Origin: Persicitalea jodogahamensis
GTDB taxonomy: Bacteria; Bacteroidota; Bacteroidia; Cytophagales; Spirosomataceae
Length of the DNA stretch: 64,000 bases
Assembly (NCBI RefSeq): GCF_014651615.1
Contig: NZ_BMXF01000004.1
Coordinates: 655,087-719,086 of the forward strand
Direction of reading: 5' to 3'
Position numbers and translations under genes: made by a program. The notes under the pieces are model-generated. The model did not search any database. It was not told the DNA's origin and was given only the letters and a program-made list of their open reading frames with translations. Shown here one piece after another: positions 20,671 through 31,300 of this stretch. The first letter of the stretch is position 1. Each line of letters begins with the position of its first letter.

Positions 20671-21825
20671 GTGAAACAAATTCCATACACACTTACCGAA
20701 CTGATTCAAAGTGATGATTTCATCAGTTGGGTTTTACACCCCGATGAAGCCAGCAATCGGCGATGGGAAGAATTCCTGACTACTTTTCCCGAAAAAAAAG
20801 AAACCGTAGAAAACGCCAAAGGCTACGTGATCCTATTGGCCGAAGACACCGGACGCCATAAGCCGACACCAGAACAAAGCGACCGGATGCGGCAGGTGGT
20901 GCAATCCTACGTCCACGAAGCGAAAGAAGAAGATACAGAGGATTGGCTGGATTCTCCGAAAAGTTTTTCCGGTTGGAAATCCTGGCGAATAGCAGCAACA
21001 GTGACACTGCTAATAGGCATCGGTGCCGCGAGCTACTTGTACTGGGGCCCGTTTACCGGATCGCGTTGGGGTGAAAGTACCATTGCATCAGCAGACTCAA
21101 AGACATCCCCTTTATTGCCAAACGCGATGAGGCGGGTAAACAACACGGATATGCCCATGACAGTCATTCTGACCGATGGGAGTTCCATCGTTTTATTGCC
21201 GGGGGGAGTTCTGGATTATTCCGCGGAGGACCTTCCCAATCGGCGTGAAGTATTTCTGAGCGGACGGGCTTTCTTTGAAATTGTAAAAAACAGGGATAAA
21301 CCATTCTACGTCTATACCGGCGGGATCGCGACCAAAGTCCTTGGGACCAGCTTTTTGATCGATGCGCCTGCCGATAGCGAAGCAGTAAATGTGGAAGTCA
21401 AAACGGGAAGAGTCGCAGTTTTCCCCCATAGCCTTCAACCGGATTCAGACCGAAGGGAAGTGGAGGAAAAAGCAGTTTTGGAAGGGCTTGTCCTTGGTAA
21501 CGACGAGAAAGTTTCCGTTTCCCGTCTGAACGGAAAACCCGTGCAGGCAGTGACTGATAAAACTACCCAGCTGTCGACAGAGGACATTTCCAAAAAGGCA
21601 TTTTTCTTTGACGAAACCCCGGTGTCAACGGTTTTTGCGGAATTGGAGCAGGCCTACAATATCAGAATCAACTATGATGCCAAGCTCATGGCTGACTGCC
21701 CGCTGAACGCCACCCTGGTGGGGGAACCGTTCCTGAAAAAACTCACCGTCATTTGCGCTGCCCTGGATGCCAAGTTCGAGATTAATGCCGACCAGGTGTT
21801 CATAACCGGTAAAGGCTGCCGATAA
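20671..21825 (+). CDS. FecR-family anti-sigma factor
   Basis: The 384-residue inner-membrane regulator starts at a GTG codon (20671). Its cytoplasmic N-domain (1-100) binds the sigma factor, a single membrane helix follows (about 105-126, RIAATVTLLIGIGAASYLYW), then the periplasmic FecR domain (about 160-265, GSSIVLLPGGVLDYS, GRAFFEIVKNRDKPFYVYTG). A C-terminal DUF4974 domain (about 310-384, STN-like) should contact the TonB receptor. In this family ligand binding by SusC is relayed through FecR to release the ECF sigma factor. The likely partner sigma gene is 5 kb upstream rather than adjacent. SusC follows after about 240 bp. Confidence 0.9.
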   Translation: MKQIPYTLTELIQSDDFISWVLHPDEASNRRWEEFLTTFPEKKETVENAKGYVILLAEDTGRHKPTPEQSDRMRQVVQSYVHEAKEEDTEDWLDSPKSFSGWKSWRIAATVTLLIGIGAASYLYWGPFTGSRWGESTIASADSKTSPLLPNAMRRVNNTDMPMTVILTDGSSIVLLPGGVLDYSAEDLPNRREVFLSGRAFFEIVKNRDKPFYVYTGGIATKVLGTSFLIDAPADSEAVNVEVKTGRVAVFPHSLQPDSDRREVEEKAVLEGLVLGNDEKVSVSRLNGKPVQAVTDKTTQLSTEDISKKAFFFDETPVSTVFAELEQAYNIRINYDAKLMADCPLNATLVGEPFLKKLTVICAALDAKFEINADQVFITGKGCR

Positions 21826-21920
21826 ATCGATTCAAGAATATCACTTATTTCCTAAACCCTAACCTACTCCACTAAAACCAACTCTATGATGACAAAATAA
21901 ACTACAGCTCAATAAAAGAA

Positions 21921-21950
21921 GGGGCGAACGTGTTGCAGCACGTTCGCCCC
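21921..21950. terminator. Strong hairpin between fecR-type gene and susC
   Basis: A perfect 12-bp G+C-rich inverted repeat (GGGGCGAACGTG and its complement) surrounds the 6-nt loop TTGCAG. On the plus strand it is followed by GGAAAG, so there is no T-run. On the minus strand it is followed by TTCTTTTATT. It could attenuate read-through from fecR into susC, or stop antisense transcription. Confidence 0.55.
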
Positions 21951-22066
21951 GGAAAGTTCTCCCGAAAGCAGGTTCAATTACTTTCTGTCGTGCCACACAT
22001 GGTGATCAGACATGAAGGGAAGGATTTGCTGCTTAGTACTATTTGAACAACAAAACTTTCAAAACT

Positions 22067-25000
22067 ATGAAAAAAATTCGACGAATTGATGGCTTTGCCT
22101 TCACCCTTATGCGCATTACAATAATCCAATGTTTTCTGGCAACGCTGGCGCTGGGTATTGCGCTGGCCCACGATGGCAAGGGCCAGGCTGCTCTGGATCA
22201 GAAGGTATCGCTCGATATCGAGAACCAGAGCGTCAAGCGAATTCTCAACCTATTGGAAAAGCAAACCGACGTCAAGTTCGTGTTTAGCTCCAAATTGATT
22301 CAATCCGAAAGGAAAGCTACTATCAGAGTACAGGAACAGCGTTTATCCGCCGTTCTGGATAATTTATTGACCCCGCTTCAGTTGCAATACAAGGCTACTG
22401 ATGACCTCATCGTCATAAAGCCCGAAAGGGAGACAACAGGAACTACCACCCCTTCACTGACTCCGGCAGACCCAATTTCGGAAACTACCGCTGAAATTGT
22501 GGCCAGAACGGTAACAGGAACCGTGACAGAGGAGTCAGGCGGACCTTTGCCGGGCGTGAGTGTGGTTTTGAAGGGTACCCAGACCGGGGCCAATACCGAC
22601 GCCGCGGGTAAGTTTTCGATAACTGTTCCCGATGGTCCCGCCACTTTGGTACTTTCCTACGTAGGCTTCCTGGGCAAAGAGGTAGTTGTTTCTGCCGGTC
22701 AGACTACGGTCAGTATAACCCTGTCGCCTGACACCAAGGCTTTGGAAGAGGTGGTAGTTACGGGCTACGGCACCCAAAAGAAAGAATCGTTGACGGGAGC
22801 CATTTCGGTGGTGACGAGCGAAGACCTCGAACGCGTCCATGGTGGCTCTACGGTAAGTTCGGGGCTGGCGGGCAAAATTCCCGGCGTTACATTTCGTATG
22901 CCTGACGGCCGGCCTGGTGCCAATGCCAGAGTGCAAATCAGGAATATGGGAAGCCCTTTGTACGTAATCGACGGCATCCAGCAGGATGAAACTCAGTTCA
23001 ATAATTTATCGCCTAATGATATTGAAAGCCTTTCGGTGCTTAAGGATGCCTCCGCGGCTATCTATGGCGTTCGGGCAGCGAACGGCGTCGTGGTAGTAAC
23101 TACCAAACGCGGCAAAGCCGGGAAGAATACCGTAAGCCTGGACGCCTACACCGGCTGGCAAAACTGGTCACGGTTTCCGGATGTGGTGAACGATTCGTAC
23201 CAATGGCAGCTGGGCCGCGCCGAGGGGCAGATTAACCAAAGCGGTACCACCTCACTCACTCCCGCTGAACTCGACAAATACAAGCAGGGTACCGATCCCG
23301 GTTACCAGAGCTTCAACTGGAAAGATTTTATCGTGCAACCCAACGCGCCTTTGACTTCGGTCAACCTCAATATGACGGGCGGTTCAGACAAGATTAAGTA
23401 TTACGTATCGGGTACCCGTCTGAAGCAATTCGCCAACCTGGGGCGGGAGTTTACCTTTGAGCGTAGCAATCTGCAAAGTAACGTAGATGCCAACATCACC
23501 AACAACCTGAAAATCGGAATCCAGATAAGCGGTCAGATCAAAGTGACTGACAACCCCGGCATACCCGGCGGAGATGATTACTGGCTACCCCGCTTCGCCA
23601 TCCTGCGCAATCGTCCGTTCGAACGGCCTTACGCCAACGACAACCCGGACTACCTCAATGACATCAAGCACAACGAAACCAACTGGGCATATAACAACAA
23701 AAAGCTCGGGGGGTATGCCACGGACATCCGCCGTATTCTGCAATCCAACATGTATGCTGAGTACCAGATTCCCGGCATTAAAGGCCTGACCGCGCGCGGT
23801 ATGTATTCCTACTTCATCGAGGACCAGAAGCTGGACGGACACGAATACACCTATGTGGCCTACACCTACAACCCCACGGACGAAAGCTACAATGTGACTG
23901 GCGGCAGCAGCAATCCCTGGCGGGAACGGCGCAACCGAAAAATCATCCGCAACATTTACCAGGGGCAGCTGACCTACAGCAATACCTTCGGCATGCACGA
24001 AGTGGGGGGTACTTTTGTAGCTGAGCGCCAGGAACAGAGAGACCAGAACCAGTGGGTTCGCTCGGTACCTTCCACCAATGTGCTTCCGCTAATCTATTTC
24101 GCCAACGTTGTAGCCTTCCAGGATGCCGACGATCAGTTGGCCAGGCTCGGGTATGTGGGCCGTGTTACCTACAACTACGCCAGCCGTTACTATTTCGAAG
24201 GCTCCTTCCGTCGTGATGCCTCCTGGAAGTTTGCGCCCGATCGCCGGGTTGGTTTTTTCCCATCCGCATCGGTAGGCTGGAGAATATCCGACGAGCAGTT
24301 TTTAAAGAATATAATCGGCGAACGTTCTTTCCTGGATGATTTGAAGATAAGGGCGTCTTACGGCGTGCTGGGAGATGACGACATCGGGATCGACCCCTAT
24401 GCCTATCTGCCGGGCTACAACTACAACCAGGGCAATGCCATCCTGAGCGGTAATTCCATTGTGACCTCCCGCAACAAGGGTCAGATCATTGACAACCTCA
24501 CGTGGTTCAAAAGCAAGATTTTTGACATTGGTGCCGATTTCTCCCTTTTCGGCACGAAGATTACGGGGTCGTTCGATTATTTCGACCGCCAGCGGACGGG
24601 GCTACGGGGTCGCAAGTACGACGTCCAGGTACCCAACGAACTGGGTTACAGCCTGCCCGATGAAAACGTAAACAGCGATTCACAGCGCGGTTGGGAAACT
24701 GCTCTGGTTTATAATAATAAGGCTGGTGCTTTCGGCTACCAGATCGGCGGCAACTTCTCCTTTTCCCGCAGTCGCTTTGAGTCTTCCTATAAGCCAATTT
24801 TTAATAATTCATGGGACCAGTACCGAAATTCAAGCGAAGGTCGATACAAAGACATTTTCTGGGGCTTCGAAACCGTCGGCCAGTTCCAGACCCAGCAGGA
24901 AATTGCCGAGTATCCGGTCAATATCGATGGCCAGGGCAACCGCACGCTCCTGCCCGGCGACCTGATCTACAAGGATATCAATGGTGATGGGGTGATCAAC

Positions 25001-25549
25001 GAATACGATCAGCGGCCCATTGGCTACACAACGCAGGGCGCACCCAATATCAATGTTGGCCTGAACTTCGCCATCACCTGGAAGCAGTTTACTTTCAACG
25101 CCGATTTTTCGGGAGGGGGTTTGTATTCCTGGAACCAGAACTGGGAGCAGCGCTGGGCTTATCAGAATGACGGCGCTCTGAACTCATTATTCCTCGATAG
25201 CTGGCGGCGGGCCGATCCATTCGATCGAAACAGCGCCTGGACACCCGGCACCTATCCTCCCCTACGCTACAACGACGGAGGCCACAGCAACTACAATAAG
25301 GATTCAGATTTCTGGCTACACAATGTAAGGTACTTACGCGCCCGGACCCTTGAATTGAGTTATGCACTACCCAAAAACCTTCTGGACAAGGTAAAAATGT
25401 CAAGGGCTCGGGTCTACATCAATGGCTATAACTTATTCTCGATCGACAATACGAAGAAGTTCAATACCGATCCTGAAATAGCGGAAGCTAACGGTTTGCA
25501 ATATCCGCAGAACAAGTTTATCAATATCGGCATCAACCTCTCTATTTAG
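22067..25549 (+). CDS. susC: SusC/RagA family TonB-linked outer-membrane transporter
   Basis: I prefer ATG 22067 over the in-frame TTG at 22043; it yields 1160 residues with a long signal peptide to about residue 40. Next come an STN/secretin domain (about 50-115, SLDIENQSVKRILNLL) that would signal to FecR, a carboxypeptidase-regulatory-like domain (about 155-230, GPLPGVSVVLKGTQTG), a TonB-box region ending in EEVVVTGYGTQKKESLTG, the plug domain, and a 22-strand barrel to the C-terminus. It imports a nutrient oligomer across the outer membrane together with the SusD lid encoded directly downstream. The STN domain plus an upstream FecR gene indicates trans-envelope sigma control. The substrate cannot be read from the sequence. 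Confidence 0.95.
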   Translation: MKKIRRIDGFAFTLMRITIIQCFLATLALGIALAHDGKGQAALDQKVSLDIENQSVKRILNLLEKQTDVKFVFSSKLIQSERKATIRVQEQRLSAVLDNLLTPLQLQYKATDDLIVIKPERETTGTTTPSLTPADPISETTAEIVARTVTGTVTEESGGPLPGVSVVLKGTQTGANTDAAGKFSITVPDGPATLVLSYVGFLGKEVVVSAGQTTVSITLSPDTKALEEVVVTGYGTQKKESLTGAISVVTSEDLERVHGGSTVSSGLAGKIPGVTFRMPDGRPGANARVQIRNMGSPLYVIDGIQQDETQFNNLSPNDIESLSVLKDASAAIYGVRAANGVVVVTTKRGKAGKNTVSLDAYTGWQNWSRFPDVVNDSYQWQLGRAEGQINQSGTTSLTPAELDKYKQGTDPGYQSFNWKDFIVQPNAPLTSVNLNMTGGSDKIKYYVSGTRLKQFANLGREFTFERSNLQSNVDANITNNLKIGIQISGQIKVTDNPGIPGGDDYWLPRFAILRNRPFERPYANDNPDYLNDIKHNETNWAYNNKKLGGYATDIRRILQSNMYAEYQIPGIKGLTARGMYSYFIEDQKLDGHEYTYVAYTYNPTDESYNVTGGSSNPWRERRNRKIIRNIYQGQLTYSNTFGMHEVGGTFVAERQEQRDQNQWVRSVPSTNVLPLIYFANVVAFQDADDQLARLGYVGRVTYNYASRYYFEGSFRRDASWKFAPDRRVGFFPSASVGWRISDEQFLKNIIGERSFLDDLKIRASYGVLGDDDIGIDPYAYLPGYNYNQGNAILSGNSIVTSRNKGQIIDNLTWFKSKIFDIGADFSLFGTKITGSFDYFDRQRTGLRGRKYDVQVPNELGYSLPDENVNSDSQRGWETALVYNNKAGAFGYQIGGNFSFSRSRFESSYKPIFNNSWDQYRNSSEGRYKDIFWGFETVGQFQTQQEIAEYPVNIDGQGNRTLLPGDLIYKDINGDGVINEYDQRPIGYTTQGAPNINVGLNFAITWKQFTFNADFSGGGLYSWNQNWEQRWAYQNDGALNSLFLDSWRRADPFDRNSAWTPGTYPPLRYNDGGHSNYNKDSDFWLHNVRYLRARTLELSYALPKNLLDKVKMSRARVYINGYNLFSIDNTKKFNTDPEIAEANGLQYPQNKFINIGINLSI

Positions 25550-25599
25550 TGAACACTCGCAGTTGCCGGGTTCATAGATACTAAAAACAAAAAATTGAC

Positions 25600-27495
25600 A
25601 TGAAAAAGATAACCTACTTTATTATGACGCTTCTGCTCACGGTGAGCTGGAGCTGCAACGACGAGGATTTTTTAAACCGGCCCCCAACCTCATTGTTAAC
25701 GGAGGACCAGGTTTATGCCAATGACGACGTGATCCTGTCCGTATTGGGTGACCTGTACAATCGTTACAATGACTTTGGAAATACCAGTAACTGGGCTTCG
25801 ATTTCCAATTTCAATGAGGCCTTCTGGTCCAACGCGGGCAACTATGGTGATTTTCAAAACGCCGGTTGGGGCTATGATTTGGGCTTTACCTGGGACTACG
25901 GCTATATCCGCGATATCAACCAGTTCCTGGAAAAGGTAGAGGCTGCCGACAAGATCACGCAGGCCTCCAAAGATCGCTTCGCGGCGGAGGCCCGTTTTCT
26001 TCGTGCGTCTTATTATTTCGAAATGGTGAAACGGGAAGGCGGCGTGCCTCTCATTCTGAAAACCCTGACTTATGATTTCAGCGGGGATCCCACGTATTTG
26101 CAATATCCCCGCGCGAAGGAGTCTGAGGTGTACGATTTCGTGATCAAAGAAGCCGAGGAAATCAAAGTCAAACTACCTGCTTCGGTCGCGGAAAAATCGC
26201 GGGCCACCAAGGGAGCGGCTCTGGCCATGGAAGCACGGGCGGCTCTGTATGCGGGCTCCATCGCCAAGTACGGCACCAAGACGCCAACGGTTTCGCTGCC
26301 AGGCGGCGAAGTAGGCATCCCGGCCGACAAAGCTCCGGGGTACTACACGATCGCGCTGCGGGCAGCCAAGGAAATCATTAGCGGCTCTGCCGGAGCTTAC
26401 GCGCTCTACACCAAGAAGCCTGACCTGTCAGAGAATTTTGCGGCTTTGTTTTACGACAAGTCCAACAACCCCGAAGTGATCTTTGTAAACGACTACCAGT
26501 TGAAATATAGAACGGTTGGCTTCACGATTTCCAACCAACCCCGATTTGGGGCGGAGGAAGAAGAAGGTGGACGCATCAACCCTTCCCTCAACCTGGTCCA
26601 ATCGTTTGAAAAACTGGACAACACCTTTGCCCCTATCCCGACAGGTACTTCGTCGGGTTCGGGAACACCGATTTATTACAACAACCAAACCGACATCTTC
26701 GCGGGTCGCGATGCGCGCCTGGGTGGAACGGTGATGCTTCCCGGCACCCAGTTTAAAGGAAGAACGGTTGATATTTGGGCGGGTGTTCAGTTGACCGATG
26801 GCTCTACCATCAGCGGGGACGACCGGGGGGCACAGAAGACACTGCCCGGCACCACCGTACCCCGCCAGGTAGTTGGCTTCGACGGCCCAATCGATGGCTT
26901 CGAGTTCACGGCTCAGACGGGCTTTTACATTCGTAAGTACCAGGACCCCATCGTAGGTTCAGGTCGCCGCGGTACCCAAAGCGAAGTGTGGTTCGTCCGG
27001 TACCGCTACGCCGATGTGTTGCTCACTGCCGCCGAGGCAGCTTTTGAATTGGGCGACCCGGCCGCCGCCGCCGGATACATGAATCAGGTACGCGCCCGGG
27101 CCGGGCTGACTACTCCGCTAACCCCAGCGCAGATCACCTTTGACCGGATAGTCCACGAGCGTCGCGTTGAGCTTGCTTTCGAAGGGCTTGAATTCTTCGA
27201 TATAAAAAGGTGGCGCCTGGGCCAGGAGATTTTCGACGGAGTACCCATTTCCACGGTCAGCGATCTTACGTCTAATATTGGCAAGGCCACCAAGCGCCGC
27301 ACCCAACCCTGGGCATTGTGGCCTTATAAAGTGTATGCCCCCGGCACACCGAACGACGGCAAGTGGATTTACAAAGAGAAGCAGCTTAGCCGCGTTACGG
27401 GTTCAGACCGTTGGCAGCTGGGAAATTATTATGCCCAGATACCTGACGGCATTATCAGCAACAACCCTAAGCTGGTCCGGAATCCCAATCACTAA
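25600..27495 (+). CDS. susD: SusD/RagB family nutrient-binding lipoprotein
   Basis: The 631-residue protein has a lipobox (TVSWSC, Cys19) and begins the mature chain CNDEDFLNRPPTSLLTEDQVY, a classic SusD opening. The TPR-like helical fold spans the N-terminal SusD_like_3 region (EARFLRASYYFEMVKREGGVPLI, about 125-150), and the RagB/SusD C-terminal domain contains the motif RYADVLLTAAEAAFELG and HERRVELAFEGLEFFDIKRW. It caps the SusC barrel and captures the ligand. It follows SusC by 50 bp in the same operon. Confidence 0.95.
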   Translation: MKKITYFIMTLLLTVSWSCNDEDFLNRPPTSLLTEDQVYANDDVILSVLGDLYNRYNDFGNTSNWASISNFNEAFWSNAGNYGDFQNAGWGYDLGFTWDYGYIRDINQFLEKVEAADKITQASKDRFAAEARFLRASYYFEMVKREGGVPLILKTLTYDFSGDPTYLQYPRAKESEVYDFVIKEAEEIKVKLPASVAEKSRATKGAALAMEARAALYAGSIAKYGTKTPTVSLPGGEVGIPADKAPGYYTIALRAAKEIISGSAGAYALYTKKPDLSENFAALFYDKSNNPEVIFVNDYQLKYRTVGFTISNQPRFGAEEEEGGRINPSLNLVQSFEKLDNTFAPIPTGTSSGSGTPIYYNNQTDIFAGRDARLGGTVMLPGTQFKGRTVDIWAGVQLTDGSTISGDDRGAQKTLPGTTVPRQVVGFDGPIDGFEFTAQTGFYIRKYQDPIVGSGRRGTQSEVWFVRYRYADVLLTAAEAAFELGDPAAAAGYMNQVRARAGLTTPLTPAQITFDRIVHERRVELAFEGLEFFDIKRWRLGQEIFDGVPISTVSDLTSNIGKATKRRTQPWALWPYKVYAPGTPNDGKWIYKEKQLSRVTGSDRWQLGNYYAQIPDGIISNNPKLVRNPNH

Positions 27496-27522
27496 TTGTT
27501 CACCTCCAACAGAAACGATATT

Positions 27523-28227
27523 ATGAAATTCAGGTATAAATCAATAGTGCCATTACTCGCCCTGGGCGTCCTTTTTTCTTCCTGCGAGAAGGACAATTAC
27601 GCCGAACCTAAAACCTCCCTCACGGGCAACATTGTATACAAGGGCGAGCCCATCGGGGTTGAATTTGGCCAGGTAAGGCTGCAGCTCTGGCAGCCAGGCT
27701 TTGGCAAGCTGGCCCCTATCGATGCGCCCATCGACCAGGACGGGTCTTTCTCTGCCCGGTTGTTCGACGGCAACTACAAACTCGTGTTCACCAGGAATGA
27801 CGGCCCATGGCAGACGATTAACAAGGATGCCTCCACCAGAGACACCACAATGATAAGTCTCAACGGTGACCAGCAAGTGGATATTGAAGTGATCCCTTAC
27901 TATCTGATACGGAACGTCACTTTTTCCAAAGAACCCAAAAAGGTCAGCTCAAGCTTTGAGGTTGAGAAAATCATTACGGGTACTGATGCCAGGGATGTGG
28001 AACGGGTGTCGCTACTCATCAGCCGAACTCAGTTTGTCTCCCGTGCCAACAATATCGGAATCACCAACAAAGAGGGTGCGGATGTAGCGGGTAAAACCAG
28101 CTTTAGTTTGTCAGTGGATGTACCCACCATCAGCCCCTCCCAGGATTTCGTGTTTGCCCGCGTGGGGGTGAAAATCAAGGACGTGGAGGACATGATCTTT
28201 TCCAGAGTCGAGAAGATTCAGTTGTGA
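27523..28227 (+). CDS. DUF3823-family surface lipoprotein of the SusCD operon
   Basis: I choose ATG 27523, which gives the signal peptide MKFRYKSIVPLLALGVLFSSC with lipobox LFSSC. The 234-residue product matches the DUF3823 family in its N-terminal beta-domain (SLTGNIVYKGEPIGVEFGQVRLQLWQPG, spread over about 30-60) and a C-terminal immunoglobulin-like domain. Such proteins sit third in SusC-SusD operons and are thought to be accessory glycan-binding lipoproteins. The gene lies 27 bp past the SusD stop. The upstream in-frame TTG at 27496 would place residues before the signal peptide and is rejected. Confidence 0.85.
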   Translation: MKFRYKSIVPLLALGVLFSSCEKDNYAEPKTSLTGNIVYKGEPIGVEFGQVRLQLWQPGFGKLAPIDAPIDQDGSFSARLFDGNYKLVFTRNDGPWQTINKDASTRDTTMISLNGDQQVDIEVIPYYLIRNVTFSKEPKKVSSSFEVEKIITGTDARDVERVSLLISRTQFVSRANNIGITNKEGADVAGKTSFSLSVDVPTISPSQDFVFARVGVKIKDVEDMIFSRVEKIQL

Positions 28228-28236
28228 GTAAAGTGA

Positions 28237-28311
28237 GCCATAGGCCGTAAGCAGCAAGCTGGTAAAACAGGCAGCAAAAAAAGCCTGAACCTTCTGCGTA
28301 TGGCCTATGGC
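28237..28311. repeat. Intergenic inverted repeat after the SusCD operon
   Basis: GCCATAGGCC (28237-28246) pairs with GGCCTATGGC (28302-28311), and an inner CAGGC/GCCTG stem flanks an A-rich loop. The imperfect nested hairpin fills much of the 156-bp gap before the ThuA-fusion gene. It may be a terminator or processing signal, or a REP-like palindromic element. It has no clear T-run. Confidence 0.4.
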
Positions 28312-28383
28312 CATGTATAAGTATCTGACCACCAGAAATTCCTTTATTTACAATTCAGCTTTAACCCACTAAAATCTTTTTAC

Positions 28384-31300
28384 ATGAATGGATTCGTGAA
28401 GACGCACCTTATTGCTGCATTTACCGTGCTACTATTGCTGGGATGTGCTCAAAGCAATATGAATTCTTCGGGAAACAATACCGCGTCGAAATCTTCTAAA
28501 ACCCCGGACGCACGGAGAGCCGAGGTGCTATTCCTGGGTAATACCAGCAAGCACCACGACTCAGGCAAGTATGCGCCCTGGCTGGCAATCAAACTTTTCG
28601 AAAGCGGCATCAATACCTCTTACACCGTTGATCTCAATGACCTGAATCCCGATAACCTCGCAAAGTATGATGCTCTGATTATCTACGCCAATCACGATGA
28701 GATCTCGCCCGCTCAGGAAAGTGCGCTGAAAGATTTTGTACAAAGCGGCAAGGGCCTGGTACCCCTCCATTCGGCGTCGGGCTGTTTTCTGAATTCGGAA
28801 TGGTACATCAGTGCTGTTGGCGGCCAGTTCGCTTCCCACAAAACGGGTGATTTTCCCGGGGTGATCGTCAAACCCGATCATCCCGTCATGCAAGGCCTGA
28901 AACCTTTCACCACCTGGGACGAAACCTATATTCTTAAAAACCTAAATCCCGACATGACCGTCCTGACCGAGCGGGTGGAAGACGGAAAGCGTTATCCCTA
29001 CACCTGGGTGCGCAACGAGGGAAAAGGCCGGGTGTTCTATACTGCCTACGGCCATGAAGACCGCACCTGGTCCAACATCGGCTTTCTGGATTTGGTAAGC
29101 AACGGTGTCCATTGGGCATTGGGCGATCAGGTGAATGCTCAAATCGCGGCCCTGAACATTCCGAACGTGGACATCTACAACTCGGATACCATTGCGGCCT
29201 TCACCAAGCGGCATATCGTCCCCAAAATGCAGGAAGCGCTTTCGCCTTCGGAATCCCAGAAGCTTACCCAGGTACTTCCCGATTTCAAGGTGGAGCTTTT
29301 CGCCGCAGATCCCGATATCATCAACCCCATCGCGATGGCATGGGACGAACGCGGACGCCTTTGGGTGGTGGAGTCGGTGGACTACCCCAACACGTTTAAG
29401 GAAACCGATGGAGAGGCTAACGACCGTATCAAGATTTGTGAGGATACTGACGGGGATGGCAAGGCCGATAAGTTCACGGTCTTCGCCGATGGCCTCAACA
29501 TCCCGACCAGCATGATTTTCGCCAACGATGGCATCATCGTGACCATGGCTCCCGATATTCTTTTCATGAAAGATACCAACGGTGACGACAAGGTGGATGT
29601 CACAGAAGTACTCAGCCACGGCTGGGGCAAAGGCGATACCCACTCGGGCCCCTCCAATTTGATCTATGGATTTGACAACAAGATTTGGGGGACTGTTGGG
29701 TATTCGGGGTTCAATGGAATGATGAATGATAAGGCTACACGCTTCCCGATGGGCGTATATCATTTCAAGCCCGATGGATCTGATTTTGCTTACCTCGGCA
29801 AAAGCAGCAACAACACGTGGGGACTGGGCGTGACGGAGGACAATAACATCTTTCTTTCCACGGCCAATAACACGCATTCCGCCTTTTATTCCATGCCCGA
29901 AAACTACCTGATGCGCGCCATCCCCGGCGAGAAAGATCAGGTAAACTCTGTGCAGAAGATCGACGGCCACTACGACGCCCATACCATGACGCCCAACATC
30001 AGGCAGGTGGACGTAGTTGGCGGATATACCGCCGCCGCCGGGCACCATTTCTACACCGCCCGCGACTACCCCAAAGAGTACTGGAATCGCGTGGCTTTCG
30101 TGACTGAGCCAACGATGCGCCTGGTTCACAAAGCCATTATCGAGCCCGATGGCGCGGGTTTCAGGGAAAGTGATGGTTGGAACCTGACGGCCAGTTCCGA
30201 CGAATGGTATGGCCCGGTGCAGGCTCAGGTGGGCCCCGACGGGTCGGTCTGGATTGCTGACTGGTACAACTTCATCATTCAACATAATGTATTCGTACCC
30301 CGTCAGGCACCTTCGGAGTTCGTTCTGCCCTTTATCGACCAGCCGCGCGGACAGGGAAATGCCTTTATCAGTCCCCTGCGTGATACCAACCACGGGCGTA
30401 TTTATCGGGTAGTTTATAAGAACTCAGCGAACAAACCCGCCATGAAGCTGTCGAAAAAGGATGTTCCCGGCCTGGTGGCCGCCCTAGAAAACGATAACAT
30501 GTTCTGGCGCATGACGGCCCAGCGTCTGCTGGTTGAGTTGCAGGACAAATCGGTGGCTCCGGCTTTGTACAAAATCATCGCCAATCAGAAAGTGGATGAA
30601 GTAGGATTGAACAGCCCGGCGGTACATGCGTTGTGGACGCTACACGGACTGGGTCTGCTCGACGGCTCGAACGCCGCGGCAATGGACGCGGCAACGAAAG
30701 CCTTCTCCCACCCTGCGGCCGGCGTACGCAAAGCCGCCGCCCAGGTAATGCCCAAAACCGAGCAAAATTTCGGGACTATCCAGCAGCTGCTGAAAGATCC
30801 CAACCTGAACACACGGCTGGCGACGGTCGTCGGACTTGTGGAAGTACCTGCCTCTGATAAAATTGGTGAAGCGATTTTCCAGGCATCATTAGTTGAGGAG
30901 AATGCCAAAGACCGCTGGTTGAGCAAGGCCCTCTTAGCGGCCGCCACAGTTCATGCCAAAGGGTACATGGCTGCCGCCGGTAACGGGAAAAAGTCCGAAT
31001 TCAGCGAACAGATCGCGGGTATGCTGGCTAAGGAAGTTTACACACTGGGGCGTCGCAATGCCATGTTGTTCGCACCAGACGTGAAGGGCAAAGAGCTGAT
31101 CATTCGCGCCAGCGTGACCAAGGCCGACGACAAACCCCTGCAAGGTTTTATCGCCGGGCAGGGCGACCGCAAAACGGGCTATGCGCTGTACATACAGGAT
31201 GGCAAAGTATTCATGGATGTCTATCAGCACGGCACGGCTACGAGCGTGGCCACCAGCCAACCACTACCCGACAAATTTGACTTGATGGCCAGCCTGACTA

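Noticed and set aside
28942..30393. Long open frame on the minus strand opposite the ThuA-fusion gene (483 codons)
   Set aside because: It lies wholly antisense to a strongly supported gene, has no recognisable domain, and arises from codon bias in the true frame.
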